Shown: piece by piece, positions 8,594 to 18,678 of the stretch
Layout: the number at the start of each line of letters is the position of its first letter
How positions within the stretch are numbered: the stretch's first letter is position 1
From: Rhodocyclus purpureus
GTDB taxonomy: Bacteria; Pseudomonadota; Gammaproteobacteria; Burkholderiales; Rhodocyclaceae
Assembly: GCF_016653115.1 (NCBI RefSeq)
Contig: NZ_NHRX01000058.1
Coordinates: forward strand, 1-48,836
Direction: 5' to 3'
DNA: 48,836 nt
Position numbers and translations under genes: made by a program
The notes under the pieces: model-generated
The model's input: only the letters and a program-made list of their open reading frames with translations
What the model was told of the DNA's origin: nothing
Databases searched by the model: none

Positions 8594-9544
8594 TTACTCG
8601 ATGAACAGCGAGGACACGGAATCCTCGTTGCTGATGCGGCGGATGGTCTCGGCCATCACGTCGGCGACCGACAGCTGGCGGATGCGCGGACAGGCCTGAG
8701 CGTCTTCGCGCAGCGGGATCGAATCGGTGACGACCAGTTCGTCGAGATCGGAGGCGTTGATGCGCTCGACCGCAGCGCCCGAGAGCACAGGGTGCGTACA
8801 GTAGGCGAGCACCTTGCGCGCGCCGCGTTCCTTCAGCGCCGAAGCGGCCTTGCACAGCGTGCCGGCGGTATCGACCATGTCGTCCATCAGCACGCAGGTA
8901 CGGCCCTCGACTTCGCCGATGATGTTCATCACTTCGGAGACGTTGGCCTTGGGCCGGCGCTTGTCGATGATCGCCAGGTCGCATTCGAGGCGCTTGGCCA
9001 GCGCGCGCGCGCGGACGACGCCACCGACGTCGGGCGAGACGACCATCAGGTCGGGGAAGTTCTGCTTCCAAACGTCGGCGAGCAGGATCGGCAACGAGTA
9101 GATGTTGTCGACCGGGATGTCGAAGAAGCCCTGGATCTGGTCGGCGTGCAGGTCCATCGTCAGCACGCGGTGCACGCCGGCAGCGGTGAGCAGGTCGGCG
9201 ACCAGCTTGGCGGCGATCGGCACACGCGCCGAGCGCACGCGACGGTCCTGGCGGGCGTAACCGAAGTACGGGATGGCGGCGGTGATGCGACCGGCCGAGG
9301 CGCGCTTCAGCGCATCGACCATCACCAGCAGTTCCATCAGGTTTTCGTTGGAGGGAGCACAGGTCGACTGGAGGACGAAGACGTCCTTGCCGCGCACATG
9401 TTCCTGGATCTCGACGCTGACTTCCCCGTCGGAGAAGCGACCGACATTGGCGCGGCCGAGCGAGATGTTGAGGCGCCTGACGACATCGGCTGCCAGCTTG
9501 GGGTTGGCGTTGCCGGTGAACACCATGAGGCTGTCGTATGCCAC
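8594..9544 (-). CDS. prs: Ribose-phosphate pyrophosphokinase
   Basis: A 316-residue class I PRPP synthetase. It transfers pyrophosphate from ATP to ribose 5-phosphate, giving PRPP for purines, pyrimidines, NAD, His and Trp. Key motifs are [28 protein letters not shown] and the PRPP-binding loop DDMVDTAGT. The start is GTG at 9544 ([18 protein letters not shown]), with GGGAG eight bases upstream, which gives the normal family length; a longer frame to 9580 has no support. It sits downstream of tRNA-Gln, as in many betaproteobacteria. Confidence 0.96.
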   Translation of the reverse strand: MAYDSLMVFTGNANPKLAADVVRRLNISLGRANVGRFSDGEVSVEIQEHVRGKDVFVLQSTCAPSNENLMELLVMVDALKRASAGRITAAIPYFGYARQDRRVRSARVPIAAKLVADLLTAAGVHRVLTMDLHADQIQGFFDIPVDNIYSLPILLADVWKQNFPDLMVVSPDVGGVVRARALAKRLECDLAIIDKRRPKANVSEVMNIIGEVEGRTCVLMDDMVDTAGTLCKAASALKERGARKVLAYCTHPVLSGAAVERINASDLDELVVTDSIPLREDAQACPRIRQLSVADVMAETIRRISNEDSVSSLFIE

Positions 9545-9587
9545 TTCCGACACTCCCTGCGCCCGAAACGGGGCGCACAAATGAAGA

Positions 9588-9610
9588 CGGGCAGGCTTTT
9601 GACCTGCCCG
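9588..9610 (-). terminator. Hairpin between tRNA-Gln and prs
   Basis: A perfect 8-bp stem CGGGCAGG/CCTGCCCG closes a 7-base loop, 15 bases past the tRNA 3' end. Only a weak T-rich stretch (TCTTCATTT) follows on the minus strand. It may be a partial terminator or a processing signal that releases the tRNA from a tRNA-prs transcript. Confidence 0.55.
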
Positions 9611-9625
9611 ACGTTAGAAATCAGG

Positions 9626-9702
9626 TGGCTGGGGAAGAAGGATTCGAACCTTCGAATGCCGGAATCAAAATCCGGTGCCTTGACCAGCTTGGCGACTCCC
9701 CA
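9626..9702 (-). tRNA. tRNA-Gln (UUG)
   Basis: The minus strand folds into a full 77-base cloverleaf with encoded CCA. The acceptor stem is TGGGGAG/TTCCCCA with one G-T pair, and the D arm is GCC/GGC. The anticodon arm is CCGGA-TTTTGAT-TCCGG with anticodon TTG, and the T arm GAAGG-TTCGAAT-CCTTC carries the canonical TTCGAAT loop. Anticodon UUG reads CAA and CAG. It lies between ispE and prs, a conserved betaproteobacterial location. Confidence 0.97.
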
Positions 9703-9741
9703 GCAATCGATCAACAACGTTTGTTGTCGAACGAGGCGCGC

Positions 9742-9747
9742 ATAGTA
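9742..9747 (-). promoter_or_regulatory. Possible -10 box for tRNA-Gln
   Basis: TACTAT on the minus strand lies 39 bases before the tRNA 5' end. No good -35 is visible at 16-18 bases. The spacer after ispE also holds GCAAAAAATTTTGC (about 9780-9795), which can form a small AT-rich hairpin. Confidence 0.35.
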
Positions 9748-9815
9748 CCCGACTCTTTTGAAAAACACCAGCCCCTGCGCAAAAAATTTTGCAGGACCGT
9801 GTGCGCAGCGACCGG

Positions 9816-10697
9816 CTAGGCCGCGAGCGCGTGCAGCGGGTGGCGGTCGAGACCGTCGGCGAGCCAGCCCTTGAAGCCGGCCGGCGCCTGGCGCAGGACG
9901 GCTGCAGCCGCGGCGCGGTCGGCGAATTCGGCGAAGACGCAGGCGCCGGAACCGGTCATGCGCGCGCGCGCGTGGCCGCCGAGCCAGGCGAGGCGTTCGG
10001 CGACTTCCGGGAAGCGCGCGACGACGACGGGCTCGAGGTCGTTGCCGCCCGCGCCAGGACGCCAGTCGCCGGCGGCGAGCAGCGGCGTGTCGCGGCGCAA
10101 CTCGGGCGCCGAGAAGACGAGCGCGGTCGGCACCTCGACCGGCGCCTCCAGGACCAGGTAGCACGCGGACGGCAGCGCGACCGGTTGCAGTTCCTCGCCG
10201 ACGCCTTCGGCAAAGGCATTCTCGCCGAAGACGAAGACCGGGACGTCGGCGCCGAGGGTCAGGCCGATCTGCTGCAGACGCTGCCGCGAGAGGCCGAGCT
10301 GCCAGAGGTGGTTGAGCGCGAGCAAGGTGGTCGCCGCATCCGAACTGCCGCCGCCGAGACCGCCGCCCATCGGCAGGCGCTTGTCGACGGCGATCGTGAC
10401 GCCCTTGCGGCAGCCGCTTGCGGCCTGCAGCAGGCGCGCTGCGCGCACGGTAAGGTCTTTCTCGGGCGGAACGCCGGGCAGCGGCGTGGCGAGGACGATT
10501 TCGCCGTCGTCGCGCGGCGTGAAGCGCAGCGCATCGCCGTGACCGACGAAACGGAAGACGGTCTGCAGGCAGTGATAGCCGTCCGGCCGGCGACCGACGA
10601 CGTGCAGGAAGAGGTTGAGCTTGGCCGGCGCCGGGTAGACGCTGTCCCAGGTCCAGGAGTCAGGGCCCTGTCCGATGGGCGATGCTTGCGGTGACAT
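9816..10697 (-). CDS. ispE: 4-diphosphocytidyl-2-C-methyl-D-erythritol kinase
   Basis: A 293-residue GHMP-family kinase of the MEP isoprenoid pathway, phosphorylating CDP-ME at the 2-hydroxyl with ATP. The glycine-rich ATP loop is [15 protein letters not shown]. The substrate motif [20 protein letters not shown] is near residue 22 and the GHMP C-terminal motif [11 protein letters not shown] is present. It starts two bases before the lolB stop codon region ends (lolB ends at 10700), so lolB-ispE is tightly linked and probably cotranscribed. The length is typical. Confidence 0.95.
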   Translation of the reverse strand: MSPQASPIGQGPDSWTWDSVYPAPAKLNLFLHVVGRRPDGYHCLQTVFRFVGHGDALRFTPRDDGEIVLATPLPGVPPEKDLTVRAARLLQAASGCRKGVTIAVDKRLPMGGGLGGGSSDAATTLLALNHLWQLGLSRQRLQQIGLTLGADVPVFVFGENAFAEGVGEELQPVALPSACYLVLEAPVEVPTALVFSAPELRRDTPLLAAGDWRPGAGGNDLEPVVVARFPEVAERLAWLGGHARARMTGSGACVFAEFADRAAAAAVLRQAPAGFKGWLADGLDRHPLHALAA

Positions 10698-10699
10698 GA

Positions 10700-11353
10700 T
10701 CAGTTGTTGTTGGAAACAGGTTCAGTGGAAGATGCCGCGGCAGGTGCCGACGGCGTGTTCGGCAGGCCCAGTGCCCGCCATTCGTCGATGACCAGACGCA
10801 ACTCGGGCCCCGCCGGCAGCGCGACAGATAAGCGCCGCGGCAGCGCATCGGGGGCCTCGCCATGGTAAGCGAACTCGATGCGCCAGCCGGCACGGACGAG
10901 CACCAGCGGACGGCCGAGCGCATCGAGCACGTCGTTTTCAGGCGCCGCGCCGTCGACTGGTGGGCGCGCGCGCACCCAGTCGGCGAGCCCGGCCAACGGC
11001 AGCGGATAGCCGAGCAGGCGGCGGGTCAGCGCGTCGAGGTCGGCATCACACTCGCGACGTCCGTCGCTGCCGGACAGGCAGGCCAGTTCGCGGGTACCGA
11101 CGATCTCGGCAATCCCCTGGCCGAACGGCGACGACAGCAGCCACTCGTCGCGTGCAGGCGTGTGCCGCCAGTCGAGACGGCCGGAATGGTTCTGCGCGTC
11201 GACGCGCAGCGCGAAGCGCGCCGACAGGGCGAAGCTGTCGCTCGCCGCGAGGGTCGAGCGATCCGGCGGCGTGCCCAGCCCGGCGCACGCGCTCAGGCCC
11301 AGCGCCAGCAGCACGGCGCCGACACGCGCGGCGCGCAAGAGAAAAGGAGACAC
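10700..11353 (-). CDS. lolB: Outer-membrane lipoprotein receptor LolB
   Basis: A 217-residue lipoprotein in the family that accepts lipoproteins from LolA and inserts them into the outer membrane. From GTG at 11353 the protein has a short positive n-region with two arginines, a hydrophobic core and the lipobox LSAC with lipidated Cys23. The [18 protein letters not shown] segment and the C-terminal half fit the LolB beta-barrel. The open frame extends to 11539, but the extra residues lie inside the upstream TPR gene and would bury the signal peptide. No convincing SD precedes the GTG, so the exact start is uncertain. It lies between the TPR gene and ispE. Confidence 0.88.
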   Translation of the reverse strand: MSPFLLRAARVGAVLLALGLSACAGLGTPPDRSTLAASDSFALSARFALRVDAQNHSGRLDWRHTPARDEWLLSSPFGQGIAEIVGTRELACLSGSDGRRECDADLDALTRRLLGYPLPLAGLADWVRARPPVDGAAPENDVLDALGRPLVLVRAGWRIEFAYHGEAPDALPRRLSVALPAGPELRLVIDEWRALGLPNTPSAPAAASSTEPVSNNN

Positions 11354-11390
11354 GCAAGGAAGCGACAAGATCGGCCAGCCACGCAGTCGC

Positions 11391-13223
11391 TCAGGGCGCA
11401 AAGCGCTTGAGCACGTCGGCGAGCGCCTCGTTGTCGGGGCTCCTGGCCTGCGCATCGCGCCAGAGGCGGGTCGCCTCCTCGCGGCTGCCGAGCATCCACA
11501 GCACCTCGCCCAGGTGCGCGGCGATCTCGGGGTCGGCACGCAAGGCGAAGGCGCGCTCGAGTTGCACGCGGGCAGCGGCGAGGTCGCCCTGGCGGTAGAG
11601 CACCCAGCCGAGGCTGTCGATGATGAACGGGTCCTCGGGCGCCAGGCTCAGCGCCTTGGCGATCAGCTCGCGCGCCTCGGAGAGGCGCAGCTTGCGGTCG
11701 GCGAGCGAATAGCCGAGCGCATTGTACGCGGTCGGACTGTCCGGGCGCAGCTCGATGAGCCGGCGCAGGTGCTTCTCGAGCAGGTCGATGCGCCCGAGCT
11801 TTTCGGCGAGCAAGGCGGTTTCGTAGAGCAGGTCGGGTTCGGACGGCTGACGCGAGAGTTCGTCGGAGAGGAGGACGAAGGCTTCCTGCCACTTGCGCGC
11901 ATCGCGCAGGATCTGCGCCTGGACGAGCGCGAGCTGCGCACGTTCCTCCGCGCTGCGCGCCTTCACCGTGCGCAGTTGCCGGAGCGCATCCTCGTCTTGC
12001 CCGCGCTCGGCGAGCAGCCGCGCCGAGCGCAGTTGTGCCGGCAGGTACTGCTCGCCCGGTCCGACCGCACGGTAGAAGGCCAGCGCGGCGTCGAGCTGCT
12101 GACGCTGCTCGGCGATCTGGCCCAGATAGTAGCGGGCGACGCTCTTGTCGGCGAACTCGAGGTCGAGCAGGCGCAGCAGCAGCGTTTCGGCACGCGCGCT
12201 GTCGTTCAACTGCAGGGCCAGGATCGCGGCCGGGAAAAGCACCTCGGTGTTGTCCGGTGAGTCGGCGACGAGGAGCTCGAAGTGGCTGCGCGCATCGGCG
12301 TAGCGGTTCTCGGCGATCAGGGCGCGCGCCAGGTGCAGACGGACTTCGCGGGCGCCGGGGTTGTCCGCGACGAAACGCTCGAGCGAGGCGACGGCCGCGG
12401 CGGTCGAGGAACGCGCCAGCACCTGCGCCCTGAGCAGGGCGGCGAGTTCCCAGTCGGGACGCTGTTCGAGCGCGCGCTGCGCTTCGTCGAGCGCACGCGT
12501 CGGCATGGCAGCCGAATTCGCCGCCACTGCCCGCGCATAGTGGGCCTCCGGCAGCCCCAGGAAAGGCTCGGTGACCTGCTCGACCAGCTGCCAGGCTGCG
12601 CCGCGGTCGGCGGCGCGCAGCAGCATGCGGTTGAGCCCGACCAGATTGCCGGGCAGGCCCTCGGGATCGGCTGCGAGCATGCGCGTCAGCAGCGGCGCCA
12701 GTTCATCGTATTTCTCGCCGACGATGAGGACACCGGCGAGCATCTGCTGCGCACGCGACGAGGAAGGCTCGATTTCAAGCCACAGCCTGGCCGACTCCAG
12801 CGCCAGATCGAGGCGCCGCGCATAGCCGGCGACCTCGATGGCGCGTTCGAGCACCTGCGGGTCGCGGCTACGCTGCGCCAGATCGGTCCACGCCTGCGCG
12901 GCGAGCGCGACGTCGCCGCGCTGCAGCGCGATTTCGGCGAGCAGCACCTGGAAGACGAGCCGGGCGCTCGCCGATGCCTCTCCGGCCTCGGCGGCGGGCA
13001 TGACCGGCTTCTTCCCGCGTGCGCGCAGTTCGGGCAGGCGCGACGACGGCGTGCCGGCGGGAGCGACTGCCGGCACGGCAGGGAGCGCAGCCTGGGCTGC
13101 CAGCGGTACGGGCTCGGCGGCGGGAGCCGGCGCCTGATCCGCTGCCGCAGCCGGCGCGGCCAAGGCCAGCAACAAGGCCGCAGGCAGCGTCGCGGCAAGC
13201 AGTCGGCAAGGGGATCGGCTCAT
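11391..13223 (-). CDS. Secreted TPR-repeat protein
   Basis: A 610-residue protein with a signal peptide (residues 1-28, ending AAPAAAADQ), an Ala/Pro-rich linker, then many tetratricopeptide-type helical repeats. Typical repeat pieces are PTAYNALGYSLADRKLRLSE and PFIIDSLGWVLYRQGDLAAA near the C-terminus. The start ATG has CAGGA eight bases upstream. A protein of this type commonly precedes lolB in betaproteobacteria, suggesting a scaffold role in envelope assembly. That role is inferred from context, and no enzymatic motif is visible. It is divergent from mutM and leads the TPR-lolB-ispE-tRNA-prs run. Confidence 0.82.
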   Translation of the reverse strand: MSRSPCRLLAATLPAALLLALAAPAAAADQAPAPAAEPVPLAAQAALPAVPAVAPAGTPSSRLPELRARGKKPVMPAAEAGEASASARLVFQVLLAEIALQRGDVALAAQAWTDLAQRSRDPQVLERAIEVAGYARRLDLALESARLWLEIEPSSSRAQQMLAGVLIVGEKYDELAPLLTRMLAADPEGLPGNLVGLNRMLLRAADRGAAWQLVEQVTEPFLGLPEAHYARAVAANSAAMPTRALDEAQRALEQRPDWELAALLRAQVLARSSTAAAVASLERFVADNPGAREVRLHLARALIAENRYADARSHFELLVADSPDNTEVLFPAAILALQLNDSARAETLLLRLLDLEFADKSVARYYLGQIAEQRQQLDAALAFYRAVGPGEQYLPAQLRSARLLAERGQDEDALRQLRTVKARSAEERAQLALVQAQILRDARKWQEAFVLLSDELSRQPSEPDLLYETALLAEKLGRIDLLEKHLRRLIELRPDSPTAYNALGYSLADRKLRLSEARELIAKALSLAPEDPFIIDSLGWVLYRQGDLAAARVQLERAFALRADPEIAAHLGEVLWMLGSREEATRLWRDAQARSPDNEALADVLKRFAP

Positions 13224-13391
13224 GGCAGAAGTCCTGGTTGCAGCGAGTCGGGACTCGCGGTCGGCACCGGAAAGGCAGCCGCTGGCACAGCCGGAGAAGG
13301 CCGCCGCGGGGCCGCCGCCGGCTGCGTGCGACGAGCGAGGCGCGCTTCCCGCGCACGGCCGCCCCGAGCATGGGCGCAGAGCCTTTTCGGC

Positions 13392-13397
13392 GATAAT
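13392..13397 (+). promoter_or_regulatory. Possible -10 box for mutM
   Basis: GATAAT lies 43 bases before the mutM ATG. The -35 position is not recognisable. Confidence 0.35.
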
Positions 13398-13434
13398 GGG
13401 CAGTCCATGTTATGAACTTTTACTCATTGCAGCA

Positions 13435-14262
13435 ATGCCCGAGCTACCCGAAGTCGAAGTCAGCCGCCTCGGCCTCCTGCCGAGGCTCTCCGCCCAACGC
13501 ATCGCCGGCGCCGTGTTTCGCGTGCCGAAGCTGCGCCACGAGTTGCCGCCCGCGCTGGCGACGCGCGTGCAGGGATTGCGCATCGACGCCATCCTGCGCC
13601 GCGGCAAGTATCTGTTGTTCGACTGCGAGAGCAGCAGGGGCGGCGGCTGGCTGATCCTGCACCTCGGCATGTCGGGAAGCCTGCGCCTGACGGAGCCGGG
13701 GACCGCCCCCGGGAAGCACGACCACGTCGACCTCGTCTTTCCCGGAATCGTCATGCGTCTGCGCGATCCGCGTCGCTTCGGCGCGCTGGTCTGGCACGAA
13801 GGACCGGCGGTCGAGGAGCATCCGCTGCTGCGCGTCCTCGGCGTCGAGCCGCTCGAGCCCGGGTTCGACGGCGACTGGCTGTACGAGGCGCTGCAACGGC
13901 GGCACGCGCCGATCAAGCCGGTGCTGATGGACAGCCATCTGGTCGTCGGCATCGGCAACATCTACGCGGCGGAGAGCCTGTTCCGCTCGGGCATCTCGCC
14001 ACAACGCGCCGCCGACCGCATCAGCCGCGCGCGCTGCGCGACGCTCGCCAGCGCGATCCGCGAAACGCTGAGCGACGCGATTGCCGCCGGCGGCAGCAGC
14101 GTGCGCGACTACATCCACAGCGACGGTGGCGCCGGCTGCTTCCAGTTGAGCTGCGCCGTCTATGACCGCGCCGGCGAAGACTGCCGCGTCTGCGGGACGC
14201 CGATCCGCAACCTGCGCCAGGCCGGGCGTTCGACCTTCTACTGCCCGCGCTGCCAGCGCTGA
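13435..14262 (+). CDS. mutM: Formamidopyrimidine-DNA glycosylase (Fpg/MutM)
   Basis: A 275-residue bifunctional glycosylase/AP lyase of base-excision repair that removes 8-oxoguanine. The mature N-terminus PELPEVE supplies the catalytic Pro2 and Glu3, and Lys58 in RRGKYLLFD matches the family lysine. IGNIYAAESLFRSGI is the helix-two-turn-helix segment. The C-terminal zinc finger is CRVC...CPRC. The frame is open upstream to 13222, but only the ATG at 13435 gives the required N-terminus. SD support is weak. It is divergent from the TPR gene and convergent with fdx. Confidence 0.96.
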   Translation: MPELPEVEVSRLGLLPRLSAQRIAGAVFRVPKLRHELPPALATRVQGLRIDAILRRGKYLLFDCESSRGGGWLILHLGMSGSLRLTEPGTAPGKHDHVDLVFPGIVMRLRDPRRFGALVWHEGPAVEEHPLLRVLGVEPLEPGFDGDWLYEALQRRHAPIKPVLMDSHLVVGIGNIYAAESLFRSGISPQRAADRISRARCATLASAIRETLSDAIAAGGSSVRDYIHSDGGAGCFQLSCAVYDRAGEDCRVCGTPIRNLRQAGRSTFYCPRCQR

Positions 14263-14334
14263 GCGGAGGGCGTGCTGCCACCGCGATCGTCGTCAGGCTG
14301 CCGAGCGCCCAGAAAAAAAGCCGCCCCATGGAGA

Positions 14335-14350
14335 CAGTATGAGCATACTG
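14335..14350. repeat. Degenerate copy of the CAGTATG palindrome
   Basis: CAGTATG, two bases AG, then CATACTG: a 7-bp perfect stem. It is a shorter relative of the palindrome 20 bp to the right, in the same convergent mutM/fdx gap. Confidence 0.7.
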
Positions 14351-14370
14351 CCCTCAGGGAGCGGCGTCTA

Positions 14371-14397
14371 AGGGACAGTATGATTCATACTGTCCCT
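14371..14397. repeat. 12-bp-arm palindrome at the mutM/fdx junction
   Basis: AGGGACAGTATG, three bases ATT, then CATACTGTCCCT: perfect 12-bp arms. It lies 6 bp past the fdx stop codon and about 110 bp past mutM. The same core occurs at 22526-22550 between another convergent gene pair. No T-tract follows on either strand, so a bidirectional terminator role is only possible, and a REP-like element is an alternative. Confidence 0.85.
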
Positions 14398-14403
14398 CCC
14401 CTC

Positions 14404-15194
<791 letters not shown>

Positions 15195-15208
<14 letters not shown>

Positions 15209-15761
15209 TGGTTTCGCCTCGCCGCATGAAATGATAACTGACCTGCCCGGCCTTGCCGGAACGCTCCGTCCGCCACTCGCCGAGTGCTTCGAGCGGCACT
15301 TCCGACTCGGCGTAGATGACCGCGTCGTCCTTGAGGAGACGCGGCAAGAGCGGCAGGAGCCGGTCGAACCAGCCCTGGCGGAAAGGCGGATCGAGAAACA
15401 GCACGTCGAAACGCCGGTCCGTGGACCGCGCGAATTCTAACGCATCCGCGCGCACAATCTCCAGCCGCGCATCATGACCGGGATCGATGCCGAGCATCTT
15501 CGCGTTGGCGCACAGCGCCGCGTAGGGTTGCGCCGCGCGCTCGACCATCACCACGCGGTCGGCGCCGCGCGAAGCGGCCTCGAAGCCGAGCGCGCCGCTG
15601 CCGGCGAAGAGGTCGAGGCAGGAGAGGCCGTCGAGGCGCTGGCCGAGCCAGTTGAACAGCGTCTCGCGGACGCGGTCGGGCGTCGGCCGCAGGCTGGTCG
15701 ACTCGGGGAAGCGCAGGATCCGGCGACGCCACTCGCCGCCGATGATGCGGACCGAACTCAC
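15195..15761 (-). CDS. rsmD: 16S rRNA (guanine-966-N2)-methyltransferase
   Basis: A 188-residue SAM-dependent methyltransferase that modifies G966 of 16S rRNA. The SAM-binding motif is [14 protein letters not shown] (49-62), with VERA as the acidic loop, and the catalytic tetrapeptide DPPF is at 124-127. The N-terminal [14 protein letters not shown] and [15 protein letters not shown] segments are typical. GTG at 15761 is the likely start. It begins five bases after the end of the downstream-facing M16 gene, so it continues that transcription unit. Confidence 0.95.
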
Positions 15762-15765
15762 GCTA

Positions 15766-17061
15766 CTACTCGCCGACGACGACGGTGGTCAGCGCCTGCG
15801 GCCGCACGTGCCTGGCGAAGGCCGCGCGCACGTCGGCGGCGCTGACCCGCTCGACGTTCTCGCTGTAGCGATCGAGGTAGTCGAGCGGCAATTCGTAGAA
15901 ACCGATGGTCGCGACGTTGTCGAGGATCTTGGCGTTGCTGTCGAGGCGCAGCGGGAAGCTGCCGACCAGGTTCTGCTTGGCGGCCTCGAGTTCCTCGGCA
16001 GTCGGACCTTCGGCGAGGAAGGTCGCCAGCGTCGCGCGCGCCACCTCGAGCGCGTCGGCGGCCTGCGTCTTCTTGGTCTGCAGGCCGATGGTGAAGGGCC
16101 CCGGTTGCTTGAGCGGCAGGAAGTAGCTGTAGACGCTGTAGGCGTAGCCGCGGCGGTCGCGCACTTCCTTCATCAGCCGCGAGACGAAGCCGCCACCGCC
16201 GAGCGTGTAGTTGCCGACCAGCAGCGGGAAGAAGTCCGGGTCACCGCGGCGCACCGCCGGCAGGCCGAGCATCAGGTGCGCCTGCGCTGCCGGATGGGCA
16301 ATGCGCTGTTCGACCGCCGCCTGCGCTGCGGGTACTTCCGGAACGGCCGGAACGGCTTTCCCGGCCGGCAGCCCGGCAGTCAGCTCGGCGGCGATCGCCT
16401 CGGCCTCCGGGCGCGAGAGGTCGCCGACCAGGGTGAGCGTCGCCGCGGCCGCGGTGTAATGACTCGCGTGAAAGGCGGCGAGGTCGTCGCGCCCGAGCGC
16501 GGCGAGCGACTGCGGCGTCGCCTGTACGCCGTAGGGATGCGTCGGGTACATGCCCGACCAGAAGGCGCGCGCGGCGATCGTCTCCGGCCGCGTCAGCGCT
16601 TCCTTGAGCGCGGCGATGCTGCGCGCCTGCTCGCGCTCGAACACGGCAGCGGCAAAGCGCGGCGCGCTCACCACCTCGCGCAGGATCGCCAGCGCCGGCT
16701 TCTGCTTGTCGGGCGCGGACAGCGTGCGCAGGCTGACCGAGGCGCGGTCGAGGTCGCTGCCGCCGCCGAGCCTGGCGCCGAGGTCGGCGAGCCGGCTGGC
16801 GATCTCGGTCTCGTCGAGCTTGCCGGCGCCGAGTTCGAGCAGGTCGCGCGTCAGCGCGGCCAGCCCCGCCTTGCCCGCCGGATCGTGCGCGTTGCCGGCG
16901 GCGAAATCGAGGCGCAGGTCGACGATCGGCAGCGCATGGCTCTCGACGAAGAAGACGCGGGCACCCGACGGCGCCCGCCAGTGTTCGATCGTCACGCCGG
17001 CCTGGCTGAACTGCGCGACGAGCAGCAGGCAGACGCCGGCGACGAGCTTGGCAAACTTCAT
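15766..17061 (-). CDS. Periplasmic M16-family protein, non-catalytic partner
   Basis: A 431-residue pitrilysin-like protein with a signal peptide (MKFAKLVAGVCLLLVAQFSQ, then AG). It has the two-lobed M16 fold, but the position of the HxxEH zinc motif reads LTRDLLELGAG, so no zinc site is present. The C-terminal lobe keeps the conserved RDRRGYAYSVYSYF segment, the R/Y substrate-binding pair of inactive M16 subunits. It follows the catalytic homologue by 11 bp with AGAGG seven bases before its ATG, which strongly suggests a heterodimer like the alpha/beta processing-peptidase pair. The frame continues far upstream of 17061, but only as a shadow of the preceding gene. Confidence 0.9.
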   Translation of the reverse strand: MKFAKLVAGVCLLLVAQFSQAGVTIEHWRAPSGARVFFVESHALPIVDLRLDFAAGNAHDPAGKAGLAALTRDLLELGAGKLDETEIASRLADLGARLGGGSDLDRASVSLRTLSAPDKQKPALAILREVVSAPRFAAAVFEREQARSIAALKEALTRPETIAARAFWSGMYPTHPYGVQATPQSLAALGRDDLAAFHASHYTAAAATLTLVGDLSRPEAEAIAAELTAGLPAGKAVPAVPEVPAAQAAVEQRIAHPAAQAHLMLGLPAVRRGDPDFFPLLVGNYTLGGGGFVSRLMKEVRDRRGYAYSVYSYFLPLKQPGPFTIGLQTKKTQAADALEVARATLATFLAEGPTAEELEAAKQNLVGSFPLRLDSNAKILDNVATIGFYELPLDYLDRYSENVERVSAADVRAAFARHVRPQALTTVVVGE

Positions 17062-17072
17062 TGTCTGACCTC

Positions 17073-18443
17073 TCAGTGGCGGTGGGGCAGCGCAGGACGC
17101 GGCGCCTTCGCCTGCGCCGGCAAGGGCTGCGGATCGAGCACGGCGACGGTCAGCGCGTCGTCGTCGAGATACTTCCGGGCAACCGCCTGCACCTGTTCGG
17201 CGCTGACCGACTGCAGTTTCTCGATGATGCGGTCGATCGCGCGGTACGGGATGCCGACGGCCTCGAGCTGGCCGATCTCCATCGCCTGCGCGAACATCGA
17301 GTCGAGCTTGTAGGTTTCGGTTGCGATCAGTTGCGCGCGGGCGCGCGCCAGTTCCTCGGCGTCGACACCGTGCTCGCGGATGCGTGCGATCTCGGCACGG
17401 AAGGCGGCTTCGAGCTCGGACACGCTGCGCCCCTCGCTCGGCGAGCCCTCGACGATGAACAGGCCCGGACCGCGCGCGGTCGAGTCGTAACCGGCGCCGG
17501 CGCTGACCGCGACGCGCAACTCCTTGACCAGTCGCTTCGGGAAGCGCGCCGCATCGTGCCCGTCGAGGATCGCGGCGAGCATCTCCAGCGCGTAGGGGTC
17601 GACATCCTCTTCGACATCGCGGATCACCGGCGCCTTGTACGCCATCATCAGTACCGGCAGTTCGGCGGGCGCCTTCACCGTCAGGCGGCGGATGCCGAGT
17701 TGCTGCGGCTCCTGCTGCGGCTTGCGCTTGGGCAGGGCACGAGGCGCCAGCGGCCCGTAGTACTTGTCGGCGAGGCGGAAGACCTCGTCGTGGTCGACGT
17801 CGCCGACCACCACCACATAGGCGTTGTTCGGCACGTACCAGCGGTCGTACCACTCGCGCGCGTCCTCGACGCTCATGTTCTCCAGGTCGTTCATCCAGCC
17901 GATCACCGGCGCGCGGTACGGGTGCGCGCCGAAGGCGACGGCGTTCAGTTGCTCGTAGAGCAGCGACTGCGGCTGGTCGTCGGTGCGCATGCGCCGCTCC
18001 TCCATGACCACCTTGATCTCCTGCGCGAATTCATTCGGATCGAGGGTCAGGTGGCGCATGCGATCGGCTTCGAGGCGCATCATCTCTTCGAGCTGCCCCT
18101 TCGGCGTCTGCTGGAAGTAGGCGGTGAAGTCGCGGCTGGTGAAGGCGTTGTCACGGCCGCCGGCAGCGGCGACGCGGCGGTTGAATTCGCCCGGACCGAC
18201 GCTCGGCGTGCCCTTGAACATCATGTGTTCGAGCAGGTGCGCGACGCCGGTGACGCCGCTCTGCTCGTCGACGCTGCCGACGCGGTACCAGACCATGTGC
18301 ACGGCCGTCGGCGCGCGCCGGTCTTCCTTGACGATCACCGTCAGGCCGTTGGCGAGCTGTCGTGAGAAGGGATTGGCCTGCGCCGCGAGCGGCGCGACCA
18401 GCAGGAAAAGCAGTGCAATCAGTCTCGTGCAGCGCATGGGCAT
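17073..18443 (-). CDS. Periplasmic M16-family zinc peptidase, catalytic subunit
   Basis: A 456-residue zinc metallopeptidase homologue with signal peptide 1-24 (ending AQANP). The inverted zinc motif HLLEH is at 69-73 and the third ligand is Glu148 or Glu149 in KVVMEER. The FKGT stretch after the motif and GGRDNAFTSRDFTAYFQ are typical of PqqL/YmxG-like members. It is paired with the inactive homologue immediately downstream. The substrate is unknown, and a role in peptide clean-up in the periplasm is inferred. It is divergent from ftsY, with AGAAG six bases before the ATG. Confidence 0.93.
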   Translation of the reverse strand: MPMRCTRLIALLFLLVAPLAAQANPFSRQLANGLTVIVKEDRRAPTAVHMVWYRVGSVDEQSGVTGVAHLLEHMMFKGTPSVGPGEFNRRVAAAGGRDNAFTSRDFTAYFQQTPKGQLEEMMRLEADRMRHLTLDPNEFAQEIKVVMEERRMRTDDQPQSLLYEQLNAVAFGAHPYRAPVIGWMNDLENMSVEDAREWYDRWYVPNNAYVVVVGDVDHDEVFRLADKYYGPLAPRALPKRKPQQEPQQLGIRRLTVKAPAELPVLMMAYKAPVIRDVEEDVDPYALEMLAAILDGHDAARFPKRLVKELRVAVSAGAGYDSTARGPGLFIVEGSPSEGRSVSELEAAFRAEIARIREHGVDAEELARARAQLIATETYKLDSMFAQAMEIGQLEAVGIPYRAIDRIIEKLQSVSAEQVQAVARKYLDDDALTVAVLDPQPLPAQAKAPRPALPHRH

Positions 18444-18456
18444 GAGTCGCTTCTGT

Positions 18457-18462
18457 TAAAAT
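18457..18462 (+). promoter_or_regulatory. Possible -10 box for ftsY
   Basis: TAAAAT lies in the 235-bp divergent gap, 217 bp before ftsY. The -35 region is not recognisable, so support is weak. Confidence 0.25.
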
Positions 18463-18678
18463 GCACGCGATGCAGCGTGCGCGTCGTGGTGCGACGTCGG
18501 GTTTCGGCGGCGCAATCTTACCATCGCCGCGCCTGCCGGGTCCTGCCGGCGCGGCGAATGTCCGCGGCACGGCGCCGGCAGCCGCCGCCCGCACGGGTAG
18601 ACGTGCCGGCAGGCGCTGAGTTCAGCCCCTGATCGTCGATTCAGGTCCGCCCATCGCCCGCCTCCGAAATCTGCCCTC

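Noticed and set aside
11354-11539. Extended N-terminus for LolB
   Set aside because: It would overlap the TPR gene, place Arg/Cys-rich sequence before the lipoprotein signal peptide and destroy export.
15766-17061. Loss of the HxxEH motif in the second M16 protein as a sign of a pseudogene
   Set aside because: The reading frame is intact with a signal peptide and good SD; inactive partners of catalytic M16 subunits are a normal arrangement.
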